From Halobacteriovorax vibrionivorans (GTDB lineage Bacteria > Bdellovibrionota > Bacteriovoracia > Bacteriovoracales > Bacteriovoracaceae): a stretch of 64,000 nucleotides of DNA. Each line of letters opens with the position of its first letter. Position 1 is the stretch's first letter. The position numbers and the translations under genes were made by a program. The stretch spans positions 372,001 through 436,000 of the forward strand of contig NZ_QDKL01000001.1 of NCBI RefSeq assembly GCF_003346865.1. Reading direction: 5' to 3'. Below, in pieces: positions 52,924 to 62,213 of this stretch. The notes beneath the pieces are model-generated. The model ran no database searches, was not told the DNA's origin, and was given only the letters and a program-made list of their open reading frames with translations.

Positions 52924-53714
52924 TGAAGGCTTTAGTTATACTCTTTTTAAGCTTTAACTTATACGCAAATGAAACGACTCCGTATTCGACAGCTCAATTT
53001 TTAGAAGAAATAAATGTTGTTATTGATCAAGTTGTGGCGCCTCCTGAAGAGCCATGTATAGACTGTAAAGTAGAAGATAATCTTATTTCAGAGGCAGATC
53101 CGTTACCGACAACATTTCGACGAGGCTCTCTTTATTTTAATAAGATGTGTGAAAACTTTGTAAAAGAAGATGGAAGCCTTGGTGTATGGGGAGATATGAT
53201 TGTTAATTATATCGACAATACAGAGGGAGCATCAGATATCTACCTCTATGATGAAGTGAGAGGAATGACAGCAAGTCCATACACTTGCCCTAATTGGTAC
53301 AATCTAAATAACCAGCAAAGAAAGAGGTTTTGGGTTTGGATGTTTGCTTCAATTGCACAAGTTGAATCATCATGTGATCCGACAAAAGTAAATACAGGGC
53401 CTGTTCCTGATGCCACAGATCGTCCAACGGGACTATTTCAGCTCAATCAAGTTAAAAGAAATAGAATGTGGCGTGGAGAAAATTGCAAGTTTGAAACTGG
53501 TTATACCGCAACAATTAAACCAGAGAATCAAATAAAATGTAGCATGGACATTATGATGGAAATCCTCAAAGGAAGACGCGGAATATATCGTGGCTCAGGT
53601 AGAATTTTTCCAACTAATTCTTATTGGGAAAAGCTAAGACCTAATCATAGTCAAACTGGAGGGCCTATTGGTGAGCTAGTTAGAAACTACCCTCCTTGTA
53701 AAGCAACACCTTAA
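52923..53714 (+). CDS. secreted lysozyme-like (SLT-fold) protein
   Basis: A 263-residue secreted protein. After a signal peptide (MKALVILFLSFNLYA) and a linker, the region WMFASIAQVESSCDPTKVN...DRPTGLFQLNQVK has the form of a soluble lytic transglycosylase active site, with Glu in QVESSC and the family's GLFQL phrase. The enzyme would cleave peptidoglycan glycan strands. Several cysteines (EPCIDCK, MCENF, ENCKF, IKCSMD) suggest disulfide stabilisation. AAAGGGAGGT lies just upstream of its start. It could serve self-wall turnover or prey-wall attack; which one is unknown. Confidence 0.75.
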   Translation: MKALVILFLSFNLYANETTPYSTAQFLEEINVVIDQVVAPPEEPCIDCKVEDNLISEADPLPTTFRRGSLYFNKMCENFVKEDGSLGVWGDMIVNYIDNTEGASDIYLYDEVRGMTASPYTCPNWYNLNNQQRKRFWVWMFASIAQVESSCDPTKVNTGPVPDATDRPTGLFQLNQVKRNRMWRGENCKFETGYTATIKPENQIKCSMDIMMEILKGRRGIYRGSGRIFPTNSYWEKLRPNHSQTGGPIGELVRNYPPCKATP

Positions 53715-53730
53715 GTTATTAAATCTCTGT

Positions 53731-53761
53731 CAAGAAATTGAGTTTAAGCCTCAATTTCTTG
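53731..53761 (+). terminator. hairpin after the lysozyme-like gene
   Basis: CAAGAAATTGAG (53731-53742) pairs perfectly with CTCAATTTCTTG (53750-53761), a 12-bp stem with a 7-nt loop. No T-run follows, but it lies 17 bp after the stop and before the fibre operon, so it probably ends or stabilises the upstream message. Confidence 0.55.
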
Positions 53762-53872
53762 GCTAATAAATGCCAATCCGGAAAGAAATTCTTCACTAAG
53801 TCACTAATATTCAATTAGTTAATAAAATTAAGTTAAGATGTCGATAAACCACTGTACTAACAGGGGATTTAG

Positions 53873-56800
53873 TTGAACGTTGGCGAAAAATTAATATATT
53901 CTTTAGTCATCTCATTAAGCTTAATACTTAGCTCTAATATAGGTGCCTCTACAGACCTCATCGGATATTCGGGAAGGCTTGTACAAACTGATGGAACCCC
54001 TATTACGGGAACTGTCGACTTACGCTTTGAAGTCTTTAACTCTACAGGTCCGACTCTTCTTGAGACAATTAATATTAATTCTGTAACACTTTCAAACGGA
54101 ATCTATAGCACAGAACTTGTGATACCAAATTATCAAACTCATGTTGAAGACCTTACCGGTAGTGAAACTCTTTTAATAAGAGTAACTGATGTTACTAATG
54201 GACTCACTTTTGACTATCAAAAAATACTTTCTGTTCCGATGGCATTCTATGCAAATAAGGCCGTAACGGCGGATTCAATTGCTAACGCAGCAATCACTCC
54301 AGATAGCCTCGACTTCGTTGGCGGCTGTCTAGATAATCAGGTTTTAATTAAATCAGGTAATCAGTTTGATTGTATCAATCAAACGGCAGCATTAACTGTT
54401 GATAGTACATTAGTAAATAATGCTGGAGTTTTAGGTCAGGCCACAGTTGGTACTGCGGGAACTTATACATCAGTTACAGTTGATCAATATGGACGTGTTA
54501 CAAGTGGATCAAATCCAGAAGTGGGTTCAGCAGATATTACTGATGGGTCTATTGTTGATGCAGATATTAGTTCAACAGCCGCAATTTCATGGTCAAAGAT
54601 AAACGCACCAACTATTGATAAAACTTATGTAGGCTTAGGTAATGTCTTAAACGTTGCTCAAATTCCTGCTAGTGATCTCGACAACTCGGGAACTCTTGAT
54701 TCTTCAACACAAGTACCAAGTGAATTAGCGGTAAAAGGATACGTCGATACATATGCTGATGCTAAGGTTATTGATGATATGAGTGGGACTCAAACGACAA
54801 TCGCCCCTTCTGTTAATTCAGTTAAAAACTATGTAACGACAGAAATTGGTAACGTTAATCAAACACAATGGACAACAACAGGTAGTGATATCTATTACAA
54901 CTCAGGAAATGTTGGAGTGGGAACAACAACTCCAACTTACCCACTACATGTCCAAAATGCCACATGGGCAGAAATTGGAATTGAAGGTACAACTTCCGCT
55001 GCGGGAGCTAGTTTAAACCTTCTTGGACATGAAGATAAGAAGAGTGCAATTAGAATGCAAACAGGAAACTCTGCTGCTTCTTACTGGGATATCATGGCAT
55101 TTGGTTCAAACTCAGTGGCCACTTCTAGTCAGAACGAACTTCATTTCAACTTCTTTAATGGCGCTAATAATACAGCATTAGTGTTAGAAGGAAATACAGG
55201 AAATATCGGAGTTGGAACGGCTGCACCGACGCAGAAACTAACAGTTGATGGAAATATAAATGTAACAACAACAAATGATATCTGTATTGATGGTGGTAAT
55301 TGTCTTTCAACAGTTGGCTCTGGTGACGGAACTGTTACATCTGTTTCAACAGGAACTGGACTTACAGGTGGCCCAATTACAACAACAGGAACAATCAATG
55401 TTGATGTTGGAACAAGTGCAAATCAAATACCTCAAATAGGTGCTGGAGGGAAACTTGCTGATTCAATTATCAATTATAATCCAGCAATTGATGTCGCACT
55501 CACAGGCTTTACAAATGGAACAGCTTCAAGCGTTGTTGCAACAGATACAGTTCTACAGGCCTTTGGAAAAGTTCAGGCACAACTAGATGCTCATGCCAGC
55601 TCAATTGCAGGTAACGCTATCACTGATACTGATGATGTAGCAGAAGGTACGACAAATTTATACTTCAGTAATACTCGTGCCCAAACAGCAGCTGTTGTTA
55701 ATTCCACTGCAGGATCAGAAACAGTGCAGGCACCTTCTGTCGATGCAATGAAAAGCTATGTTCTTGCTCAAACCGGTGCTATTAACGAATCACAATGGAC
55801 GACGACAGGTAGTGATATATACTTTAACACTGGTGACGTTGGAGTAGGAACAACGACTCCGACAGCAAAGATGGATATCACGGGAGACATTTCATTAAAT
55901 ACTGCCGAATACCAATGGGCACAGAGAATAAGTCTTCCCCATGCTGATGCCTCTGTAGGAAATCGTGCCCTACTGACACTGACACCAGGTGTACAAAACA
56001 CAAAAGTAATTATTAGGAGTGTGAGAACAACTGCAGATTCCTCTAGTATCATAAATATGGAATTTGATGTTGCCTTTACCAATGGCGGTAATACTTTTAA
56101 AGTCGTTTCTGCCAATATTAGCAATAACTTTGTTGGCTACCAATGGTACTTTGACTCTTCTACTCAAACGGCATCCCTAAGATTTGGGCAATCAGGAAAT
56201 TCATTTGCTTATAATGTTTATATCTCTTCAACAAAGCCAAATATACCGACACTAACCGTTGATGCAGGGACACCGCCAACAGGCGTAGCAATGACACCAG
56301 ATTATATTATAAATTCAAATGGTAATGATTTTAAAATAACAAAAAATGGAGTTGATGAATTTAATATTCTAAGCTCAGGAAATATCGGAATCGGTACAAC
56401 TACTCCAACTCAAAAGCTAACGGTAGATGGTGGAATGAATGTTACTACTGGAAACGATATCTGTATTGACGGTAGTGGCTGTTTATCAACAGTAGTAGCG
56501 GCAAGCGGTGAGCAAAATACAGCATCAAGTGCTGGTGGAGCATCACTCGTTCTTGCAAAGTCTGGAACAGATCTTCCATTTAAAGGATTAACAGCAACAA
56601 GTGACATAGCCTTAACTGAGAATGCTAATGACATTCAGATTGGAGTTAATACATCAAATGGAGCAAATGAGCTTTTAAGACTTGATGGGTCTGGACGTGT
56701 TCCATCATCAGTTGTTGATGGCACGACTGTATTAAATACTCCGTTAACGGGATATACAGTGGGAACAAATTCAGTACTTGCAGCAACTGATACAGTTCTT

Positions 56801-57757
56801 GATGCCTACGGAAAATTACAGGCACAAATTAATGCAAACTATACGGCCATTACAGGCCTTGATACTGATGACGTAGCCGAAGGGACAAATTTATATTTCA
56901 CAACGGCACGTGCTCAAACAGCAGCAGTTGTAAATTCAACAGCTGGAACAGAGACGACTCAAGCACCATCTGTTAGTGCGGTGAAAAATTATGTAACAAC
57001 TCAGATGGGGACAATTAACCAATCACAATGGACCACTAATGGAAGTAATATATATTTCAATACTGGAAACGTTGGTATTGGAACGACAACACCACAAAAC
57101 CTTCTCCATGTAAGCGGAGCACTTAATTCTCATATTTACCTTGAAGATCGTTCTGGTGGAGTTGATAACAAGATCTGGTCATTTAACAACAATGACGGAG
57201 TATTATACTTAGGTCAAAGAAATGATGACGCCTCTTATAAAAATACACATATGACAATTGATACTTTAGGAAATATTGGTGTAGGAACAATTACACCATC
57301 TGAAAAGTTACATGTTGCAGGAAATGTGATTGCAGCTTCATACCTTTATACATCAGATGAACGCTTCAAGGAGAATGTCGAAACCATTATTGATCCACTT
57401 CATAAAGTTAGGTCATTAAGAGGTGTAACTTTTGACTGGAAGACAGATGAGTTTCCTGACAGAAACTTCCCGCAAGAGAAGACTGTTGGTTTTATTGCTC
57501 AAGAAGTTGAAAAAGTTCAACCAGAATTAGTTAAAACAAGTAAGGATGGATATAAATCAGTTCAGTACGGAAATATCACTGCACTTCTTGTTGAAGCAGT
57601 GAAGTCAATCTCAGAGCAATTAGACAAGCTCTTTTCAAATGACGAGGAAGTTAAAAGAGAAATCGCTTCTTTAAAAGAAGAGAATGAGCAACTAAAAGCT
57701 GAAATGCAAGAGATGCGTGCTGCTATCAAAGAGTTACAAAAAGCAAATAAAGAATGA
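53873..57757 (+). CDS. large fibre/adhesin with C-terminal S74 intramolecular chaperone
   Basis: A 1294-residue secreted fibre-like protein. After a signal peptide comes a conserved exported-head domain (about 27-130; GYSGRLVQTDGTPITGTVDL), then repeated segments carrying IYFNTGNVGIGTTTP-type and LTVDGxxNV...DICIDG phrases, each ~100-330 residues apart. These are built like phage tail-fibre shafts. The C-terminus has TSDERFKENVETI, the Peptidase_S74 start, then GFIAQEVEKV and a coiled coil. S74 domains trimerise fibres and cut themselves off. TTG at 53873 has AGGGGA 5 nt upstream. It overlaps the fibrinogen-like gene by 4 bp. Confidence 0.9.
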   Translation: MNVGEKLIYSLVISLSLILSSNIGASTDLIGYSGRLVQTDGTPITGTVDLRFEVFNSTGPTLLETININSVTLSNGIYSTELVIPNYQTHVEDLTGSETLLIRVTDVTNGLTFDYQKILSVPMAFYANKAVTADSIANAAITPDSLDFVGGCLDNQVLIKSGNQFDCINQTAALTVDSTLVNNAGVLGQATVGTAGTYTSVTVDQYGRVTSGSNPEVGSADITDGSIVDADISSTAAISWSKINAPTIDKTYVGLGNVLNVAQIPASDLDNSGTLDSSTQVPSELAVKGYVDTYADAKVIDDMSGTQTTIAPSVNSVKNYVTTEIGNVNQTQWTTTGSDIYYNSGNVGVGTTTPTYPLHVQNATWAEIGIEGTTSAAGASLNLLGHEDKKSAIRMQTGNSAASYWDIMAFGSNSVATSSQNELHFNFFNGANNTALVLEGNTGNIGVGTAAPTQKLTVDGNINVTTTNDICIDGGNCLSTVGSGDGTVTSVSTGTGLTGGPITTTGTINVDVGTSANQIPQIGAGGKLADSIINYNPAIDVALTGFTNGTASSVVATDTVLQAFGKVQAQLDAHASSIAGNAITDTDDVAEGTTNLYFSNTRAQTAAVVNSTAGSETVQAPSVDAMKSYVLAQTGAINESQWTTTGSDIYFNTGDVGVGTTTPTAKMDITGDISLNTAEYQWAQRISLPHADASVGNRALLTLTPGVQNTKVIIRSVRTTADSSSIINMEFDVAFTNGGNTFKVVSANISNNFVGYQWYFDSSTQTASLRFGQSGNSFAYNVYISSTKPNIPTLTVDAGTPPTGVAMTPDYIINSNGNDFKITKNGVDEFNILSSGNIGIGTTTPTQKLTVDGGMNVTTGNDICIDGSGCLSTVVAASGEQNTASSAGGASLVLAKSGTDLPFKGLTATSDIALTENANDIQIGVNTSNGANELLRLDGSGRVPSSVVDGTTVLNTPLTGYTVGTNSVLAATDTVLDAYGKLQAQINANYTAITGLDTDDVAEGTNLYFTTARAQTAAVVNSTAGTETTQAPSVSAVKNYVTTQMGTINQSQWTTNGSNIYFNTGNVGIGTTTPQNLLHVSGALNSHIYLEDRSGGVDNKIWSFNNNDGVLYLGQRNDDASYKNTHMTIDTLGNIGVGTITPSEKLHVAGNVIAASYLYTSDERFKENVETIIDPLHKVRSLRGVTFDWKTDEFPDRNFPQEKTVGFIAQEVEKVQPELVKTSKDGYKSVQYGNITALLVEAVKSISEQLDKLFSNDEEVKREIASLKEENEQLKAEMQEMRAAIKELQKANKE

Positions 57758-60700
57758 ACTTTAAAATAGGTCTTCTATTTACTTTTATCTTCTCTCAAGC
57801 TGCCTTTGGGATTAACACTGTTGACACAGGTTTTAAACTTACCTCAAATGAGTTACGTACGATAGTAGCTCATGGAACTTGTAAGAAAGTTTGGAATACT
57901 TCATCAACTAAAGAACATTTTGTTGCAACTAAAACAAATGTTGAGTGGATGAATTTCTATGCTAACAATCCCTCTGACCTGGTTATTAGAGATTGTAATG
58001 TTTCATGTTCGACAATGAATAAAACAGGCAGTTATGCAAGTGGCGTCTATTCAGTTGATATCGATGGGGCAGGCCCATTAAGTGCAATGAATGTCTATTG
58101 TGATATGGATAATGACGGTGGTGGTTGGACCCGCGTTTTCAAACACAATATTACTGGTGGATACTTTCCAACTGTAAATGATGCTCTTTTATATAATCAA
58201 ACAACCCCAACAGCAAACCTATACTCGATTCTTCAGTATATTGATGAATTTGAGAATCTCAATCGATTTACTTTTAAAATTAATTATCCAAATGAATCAT
58301 GGAGAAATATTTGGTCACAATACACAAACCCAATCTATGATACTCCTGTCTCTGGCTATCGCGGCATCTCTATCGATAGAAATGAACAGCGTTGGGGTGG
58401 ACTTGAGTTGGGGAATAATACCTTCGCCTACTCTAATGGTAATTCTTCATTACTTGATGGTTCAGTAAATCACTCAAATTGGTATTATGCGATTGGTTCA
58501 GATCAAGTTTATAAAACTGGAATTCCTTCAACTTATAATAATGATACAGGTACTGCCCTTGTTGAACTCTACCTACATGATGAAGGGATGAGACCTATGT
58601 CGTGTCAACATATCCTTGATTTGGGTGAATCGAAAGGTTCAGGCGTTTATACGATTTATCCAGATCAAGTAACTCCTACACAAATATATTGTGAAATGGA
58701 TATCGATAATGGTGGTTGGACTCTCTTCTATGCCAATGCTGCTGATGCTACAATGACGACTAAGAAGTCATATGATGAAATGAAAAATGAGTTTACTGGG
58801 GTAAATATCACAGCATCTAACTTTGCAGATATTAATACCGTTGGTATGCATAACTTCTTTGATTTCTCAGCCACTCAAATGATGGCAAAAGATATTACAA
58901 ACTGGGGAGCAACTGACTTTTCAACAGTTGAGTTCTTTAACCCTAACGACTTTAATCTAGTCGTCGATATGAAATCGGGGCCAAATCGTTCGAACCCTGG
59001 TGATTGTGACATGCTCACAGGTGGCTCTCAATTTCGCTTTAGAAATAGTAATGGAACTGATTATTACCTTGATCGCCACGCTCGTTGGGTAGGATTTGGA
59101 TGGGGAGATTGCTTACCAGGTTATACACAAACATCAACTTCTGATGTTCACGACCAACCGAGACATTATATCTATCATACATCAAATAGTGGTGATATCT
59201 ATCGAACAAGAGGTGTCGGAGGATTTAACACTGGTCAGGCAAATGTTAAGGCGCGCTACTTTTTAAGAGAGAAATATGACCGTCCTAAAAACTGTATGGA
59301 TATTCTTTTAAGTGGTAAATCTCGTGGTAATGGAAGCTATACAATTTATCCAGAAGGCAGTGCTGTTACTGTTGATTGTGACATGACGACAGATGGTGGC
59401 GGCTGGACAAAAGTATGGCACGGTTACCCTACTCACGCAGTGAGAGGTGAAACCTCAGCAGAAATTTATTCGAAATCAAATTCTATAGCCTTTAATCAAA
59501 TGCGTATTGAAGGTGTAAATACAGGCTTTGATATTACCGATAATACCTGGGAGACTGCATACTTAGATAAGACAATTCCACAATACTTTCAACAAGTAGC
59601 GGCCCTAGGGGATGCGACTAATCCTAATGTCATGTTTGCGGATATGGATGGAAATGAAAACGTAGGTTTAGTTGGTCAGTACTTCTTCTATGGCTATGGA
59701 AATAATTGGCGAGTCTTTTATAGTTGTATTAACGTTGACCCTGTTACAACAGACCGAGTATACCTTGGTGGTGGTTACGGTAAGCGATGTGTACCTAGAG
59801 ACACTTTTGTGACCACCGATATATCGACATGTGCTAGTTCTGGAAATAACTATTGTACAAGTGCCTTTACATCAACAGAAACTGACACCGGTCTTGGACT
59901 AAACCTTAAACAATACCAAGAAACAAGAGTATGGGTCCGCTCACTTCCTTCGATGAGATCGTGCCGTGAAATTCTTGATCGCGGCTATTCTGCTGGAACA
60001 GGAGTTTATTTAATTGACCCTGATGGGCCACTTGGAATAGATGATCCATTTCCGACAATATGTGACATGGAAACTCAAGGTGGTGGCTGGACTCTTGTAT
60101 GGGGAAATACAAGAGAAGGAACAAATAAGCCAACAACAGGTATTAGCTATAGTAATTCAATTAGTACACTGCCACGTTGTTCTCATGATCGATCAACTTC
60201 AAGTGACTTTACAGGCAAATGTTCTCCAATCTCAAGACAAAGCATTGGAGCAGAATCTCCTAATGAATACTTAGAAACTTTGAATTACTTTGTAGGACTG
60301 GAGCACTGGGATAAAATTTCAGGCAATGATGACTTTCAATTACTCTATTCTTGGTCTTATGACTATGACCAACCAATATCGCAACAGGCGATTATGACAG
60401 TAAAGAATTTTGATCCTGCTGATAAATACCGTTTAAATATAGAGTCCTATCAACAAGTTCTTGGAAGTGTGAAAGCTTCCATGGCCACAACACACGATGC
60501 GAGACAATGGACAACAACGGACCAAGATAATGATGCACACACAGGAAACTGTGGGACTTTTTATACGGACACGCCATTTTGGTATGCTGCTTGTTGGAGT
60601 GGAAAGATAAATGGTGGTGGTGAGTTAGCCGAAGGTGGCTATTTCAATGGCGCCTACTGGTCAAGCACGGATAAAGTTTGGGCCACTGATCCAGCGACTG

Positions 60701-61320
60701 CGGTTGGAGCAGGAAATGGTTGGTTTATGATCAGAGAAGCAAACTCATATGGTAATTACAAGTCTTCTTGTAAACAAATACTCGAAGAAAATCCAAATGC
60801 ACCTTCAGGAAATTACACGATTAACTTCACACCTGGTGGCAACACTTTAAGAACTGTTTATTGTGATATGACAACTGACGGTGGCGGCTGGACTTTAGTT
60901 GTGCGCTCAAGTGGTGTAACAGATCTCGATAACTCAATTATGGTTAGCACTGTCGCTGACCATCTCTTAGTGCATCGAAGTGTTCCTAATACAAGAGCAT
61001 CTATTAATCCAGAGCAATTCTCACGTGCAGTTGGAACAACTGATGCCATGTTCATTTCACCTTCTTACAATGCAGGAGCACCAATAATTGAAAATGGTAC
61101 AGGGGTATGGGATTACGACTATACTGATTGTACCGGAAACCTTCGTCATACCAGTCGTACGGCCGGCTGTACAGGCCAAAATGCCAATGATAGCTACACT
61201 ACGGCCGATGCCTTTAATATCGCGATCAACTCAGGTAACGAAGGTATTGTTCCAGCATACGGAACAGAAGTCTGCTACTCAGGAAAGGGTGCTTGTACAT
61301 TTGAATTCTATCTACGCTAA
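57754..61320 (+). CDS. secreted protein with five fibrinogen-like C-terminal modules
   Basis: An 1188-residue secreted protein. After a signal peptide (MNFKIGLLFTFIFSQAAFG) it has five modules, each starting with a Cys in CxxIL/CST, then GxYxIxPD and CDMxTDGGGWT; the GGWT centres lie near residues 118, 320, 548, 777 and 1044. This is the hallmark of fibrinogen-related lectin-like domains, which bind glycans or acetylated groups in animals and rarely occur in bacteria in such number. Cysteines recur and are probably disulfide bonded. Start overlaps the S74 fibre gene by 4 bp (ATGA), implying fixed stoichiometry with it. Confidence 0.9.
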   Translation: MNFKIGLLFTFIFSQAAFGINTVDTGFKLTSNELRTIVAHGTCKKVWNTSSTKEHFVATKTNVEWMNFYANNPSDLVIRDCNVSCSTMNKTGSYASGVYSVDIDGAGPLSAMNVYCDMDNDGGGWTRVFKHNITGGYFPTVNDALLYNQTTPTANLYSILQYIDEFENLNRFTFKINYPNESWRNIWSQYTNPIYDTPVSGYRGISIDRNEQRWGGLELGNNTFAYSNGNSSLLDGSVNHSNWYYAIGSDQVYKTGIPSTYNNDTGTALVELYLHDEGMRPMSCQHILDLGESKGSGVYTIYPDQVTPTQIYCEMDIDNGGWTLFYANAADATMTTKKSYDEMKNEFTGVNITASNFADINTVGMHNFFDFSATQMMAKDITNWGATDFSTVEFFNPNDFNLVVDMKSGPNRSNPGDCDMLTGGSQFRFRNSNGTDYYLDRHARWVGFGWGDCLPGYTQTSTSDVHDQPRHYIYHTSNSGDIYRTRGVGGFNTGQANVKARYFLREKYDRPKNCMDILLSGKSRGNGSYTIYPEGSAVTVDCDMTTDGGGWTKVWHGYPTHAVRGETSAEIYSKSNSIAFNQMRIEGVNTGFDITDNTWETAYLDKTIPQYFQQVAALGDATNPNVMFADMDGNENVGLVGQYFFYGYGNNWRVFYSCINVDPVTTDRVYLGGGYGKRCVPRDTFVTTDISTCASSGNNYCTSAFTSTETDTGLGLNLKQYQETRVWVRSLPSMRSCREILDRGYSAGTGVYLIDPDGPLGIDDPFPTICDMETQGGGWTLVWGNTREGTNKPTTGISYSNSISTLPRCSHDRSTSSDFTGKCSPISRQSIGAESPNEYLETLNYFVGLEHWDKISGNDDFQLLYSWSYDYDQPISQQAIMTVKNFDPADKYRLNIESYQQVLGSVKASMATTHDARQWTTTDQDNDAHTGNCGTFYTDTPFWYAACWSGKINGGGELAEGGYFNGAYWSSTDKVWATDPATAVGAGNGWFMIREANSYGNYKSSCKQILEENPNAPSGNYTINFTPGGNTLRTVYCDMTTDGGGWTLVVRSSGVTDLDNSIMVSTVADHLLVHRSVPNTRASINPEQFSRAVGTTDAMFISPSYNAGAPIIENGTGVWDYDYTDCTGNLRHTSRTAGCTGQNANDSYTTADAFNIAINSGNEGIVPAYGTEVCYSGKGACTFEFYLR

Positions 61321-61321
61321 T

Positions 61322-62065
61322 TTAATTAGCTAAGATCTTAGCAAGAAAGCAAGTCTTACCATCCGAGTGCCTAACTCCTTTATAAACAATATCGTGATTA
61401 AGTTCACCTTCTTCATTTCGAGCGCGGTAAATATCAATATCATCACCTAGATGAGTCTCGGCCATAAAGTTAATTTCAAACTCATTTAGCTTTGCTGTTT
61501 TATGTAATTCAATTGGAATTGAATCTAAGATCCACTGAGAATACTTTGTATTATTCACATGCATATTAAGGTCAAGATCACTATTTCTAACGACAATCGT
61601 ATTAACTTTTTCAAAGTTTTCACGAGGCTCTACCTTGTGTGCAATATAATCTAATTGATAATCTGTGCGGGGATTAATTCTCTCTAAAGGAAAGTCTGGC
61701 TTCTTAACTTTTCTGGTCTTTCCATCGAGGATCATCCACACTGTTGAGCAATCCCCTATTTTTTCACCATCTTGAAAAATTTCAAAATCGCGGAAAGCGT
61801 ACATCCCCTGAGGCTCGCGTGACCAAGTTTGAATTTCCAATTTTTCATTCCAACCAGGAAATCTCGTCATTCGAAGCTTTTGTCTTACAAGAACCCAAAA
61901 AGACTGGTCTCTAATCATATCCTCAAGCCCAAAGCCCATCTCCTCAGCGTGAACTGTAGCAATGTCCTGCAAATAGCCTAAAATGCCGTAGAGGCCTAGC
62001 TTCTTGTTGATATTAACGCTATTGATACTAACCTGATAGGTCTTCTTATATATTGCTTCTTTCAT
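61322..62065 (-). CDS. acyl-ACP thioesterase-like protein
   Basis: A 247-residue double-hotdog thioesterase of the FatA/FatB type. The first hotdog has NKKLGLYGILGYLQDIATVHAEEMGFG in parts (KLGLYGILGYLQD, ATVHAEEMGFG), and the second contains the catalytic-site sequence SDLDLNMHVNNTKYSQW. It would release free fatty acid from acyl-ACP or act on similar thioesters. ATG at 62065 is chosen for a normal length; the longer frame lacks a ribosome binding site. It converges with the fibrinogen-module gene, one base apart, and is divergent from the coiled-coil exported gene. Confidence 0.88.
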   Translation of the reverse strand: MKEAIYKKTYQVSINSVNINKKLGLYGILGYLQDIATVHAEEMGFGLEDMIRDQSFWVLVRQKLRMTRFPGWNEKLEIQTWSREPQGMYAFRDFEIFQDGEKIGDCSTVWMILDGKTRKVKKPDFPLERINPRTDYQLDYIAHKVEPRENFEKVNTIVVRNSDLDLNMHVNNTKYSQWILDSIPIELHKTAKLNEFEINFMAETHLGDDIDIYRARNEEGELNHDIVYKGVRHSDGKTCFLAKILAN

Positions 62066-62213
62066 GCCTATATTTAAGCAAAAGCGCATTGGTTTTGGCC
62101 AGTGTCTAAAATATGAACACCAACTATGGCATTTTTGCACGATATTTAGGCTTTTGAGGCTATTTTCTTGGCACGCCTATTGCAACATATAAATTGTATC
62201 AATGGGAGGAATT

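Noticed and set aside
55141..56124. Open frames on the minus strand inside the fibre gene
   Set aside because: The repetitive Val/Pro-rich translations mirror the Thr/Gly repeats of the fibre; no ribosome binding sites or separate signals.
53873..61320. Prophage tail-fibre region
   Set aside because: No other phage structural, lysis or integration genes lie nearby; the genes have secretion signals and a fibrinogen-like partner, so a cellular adhesin fits better.
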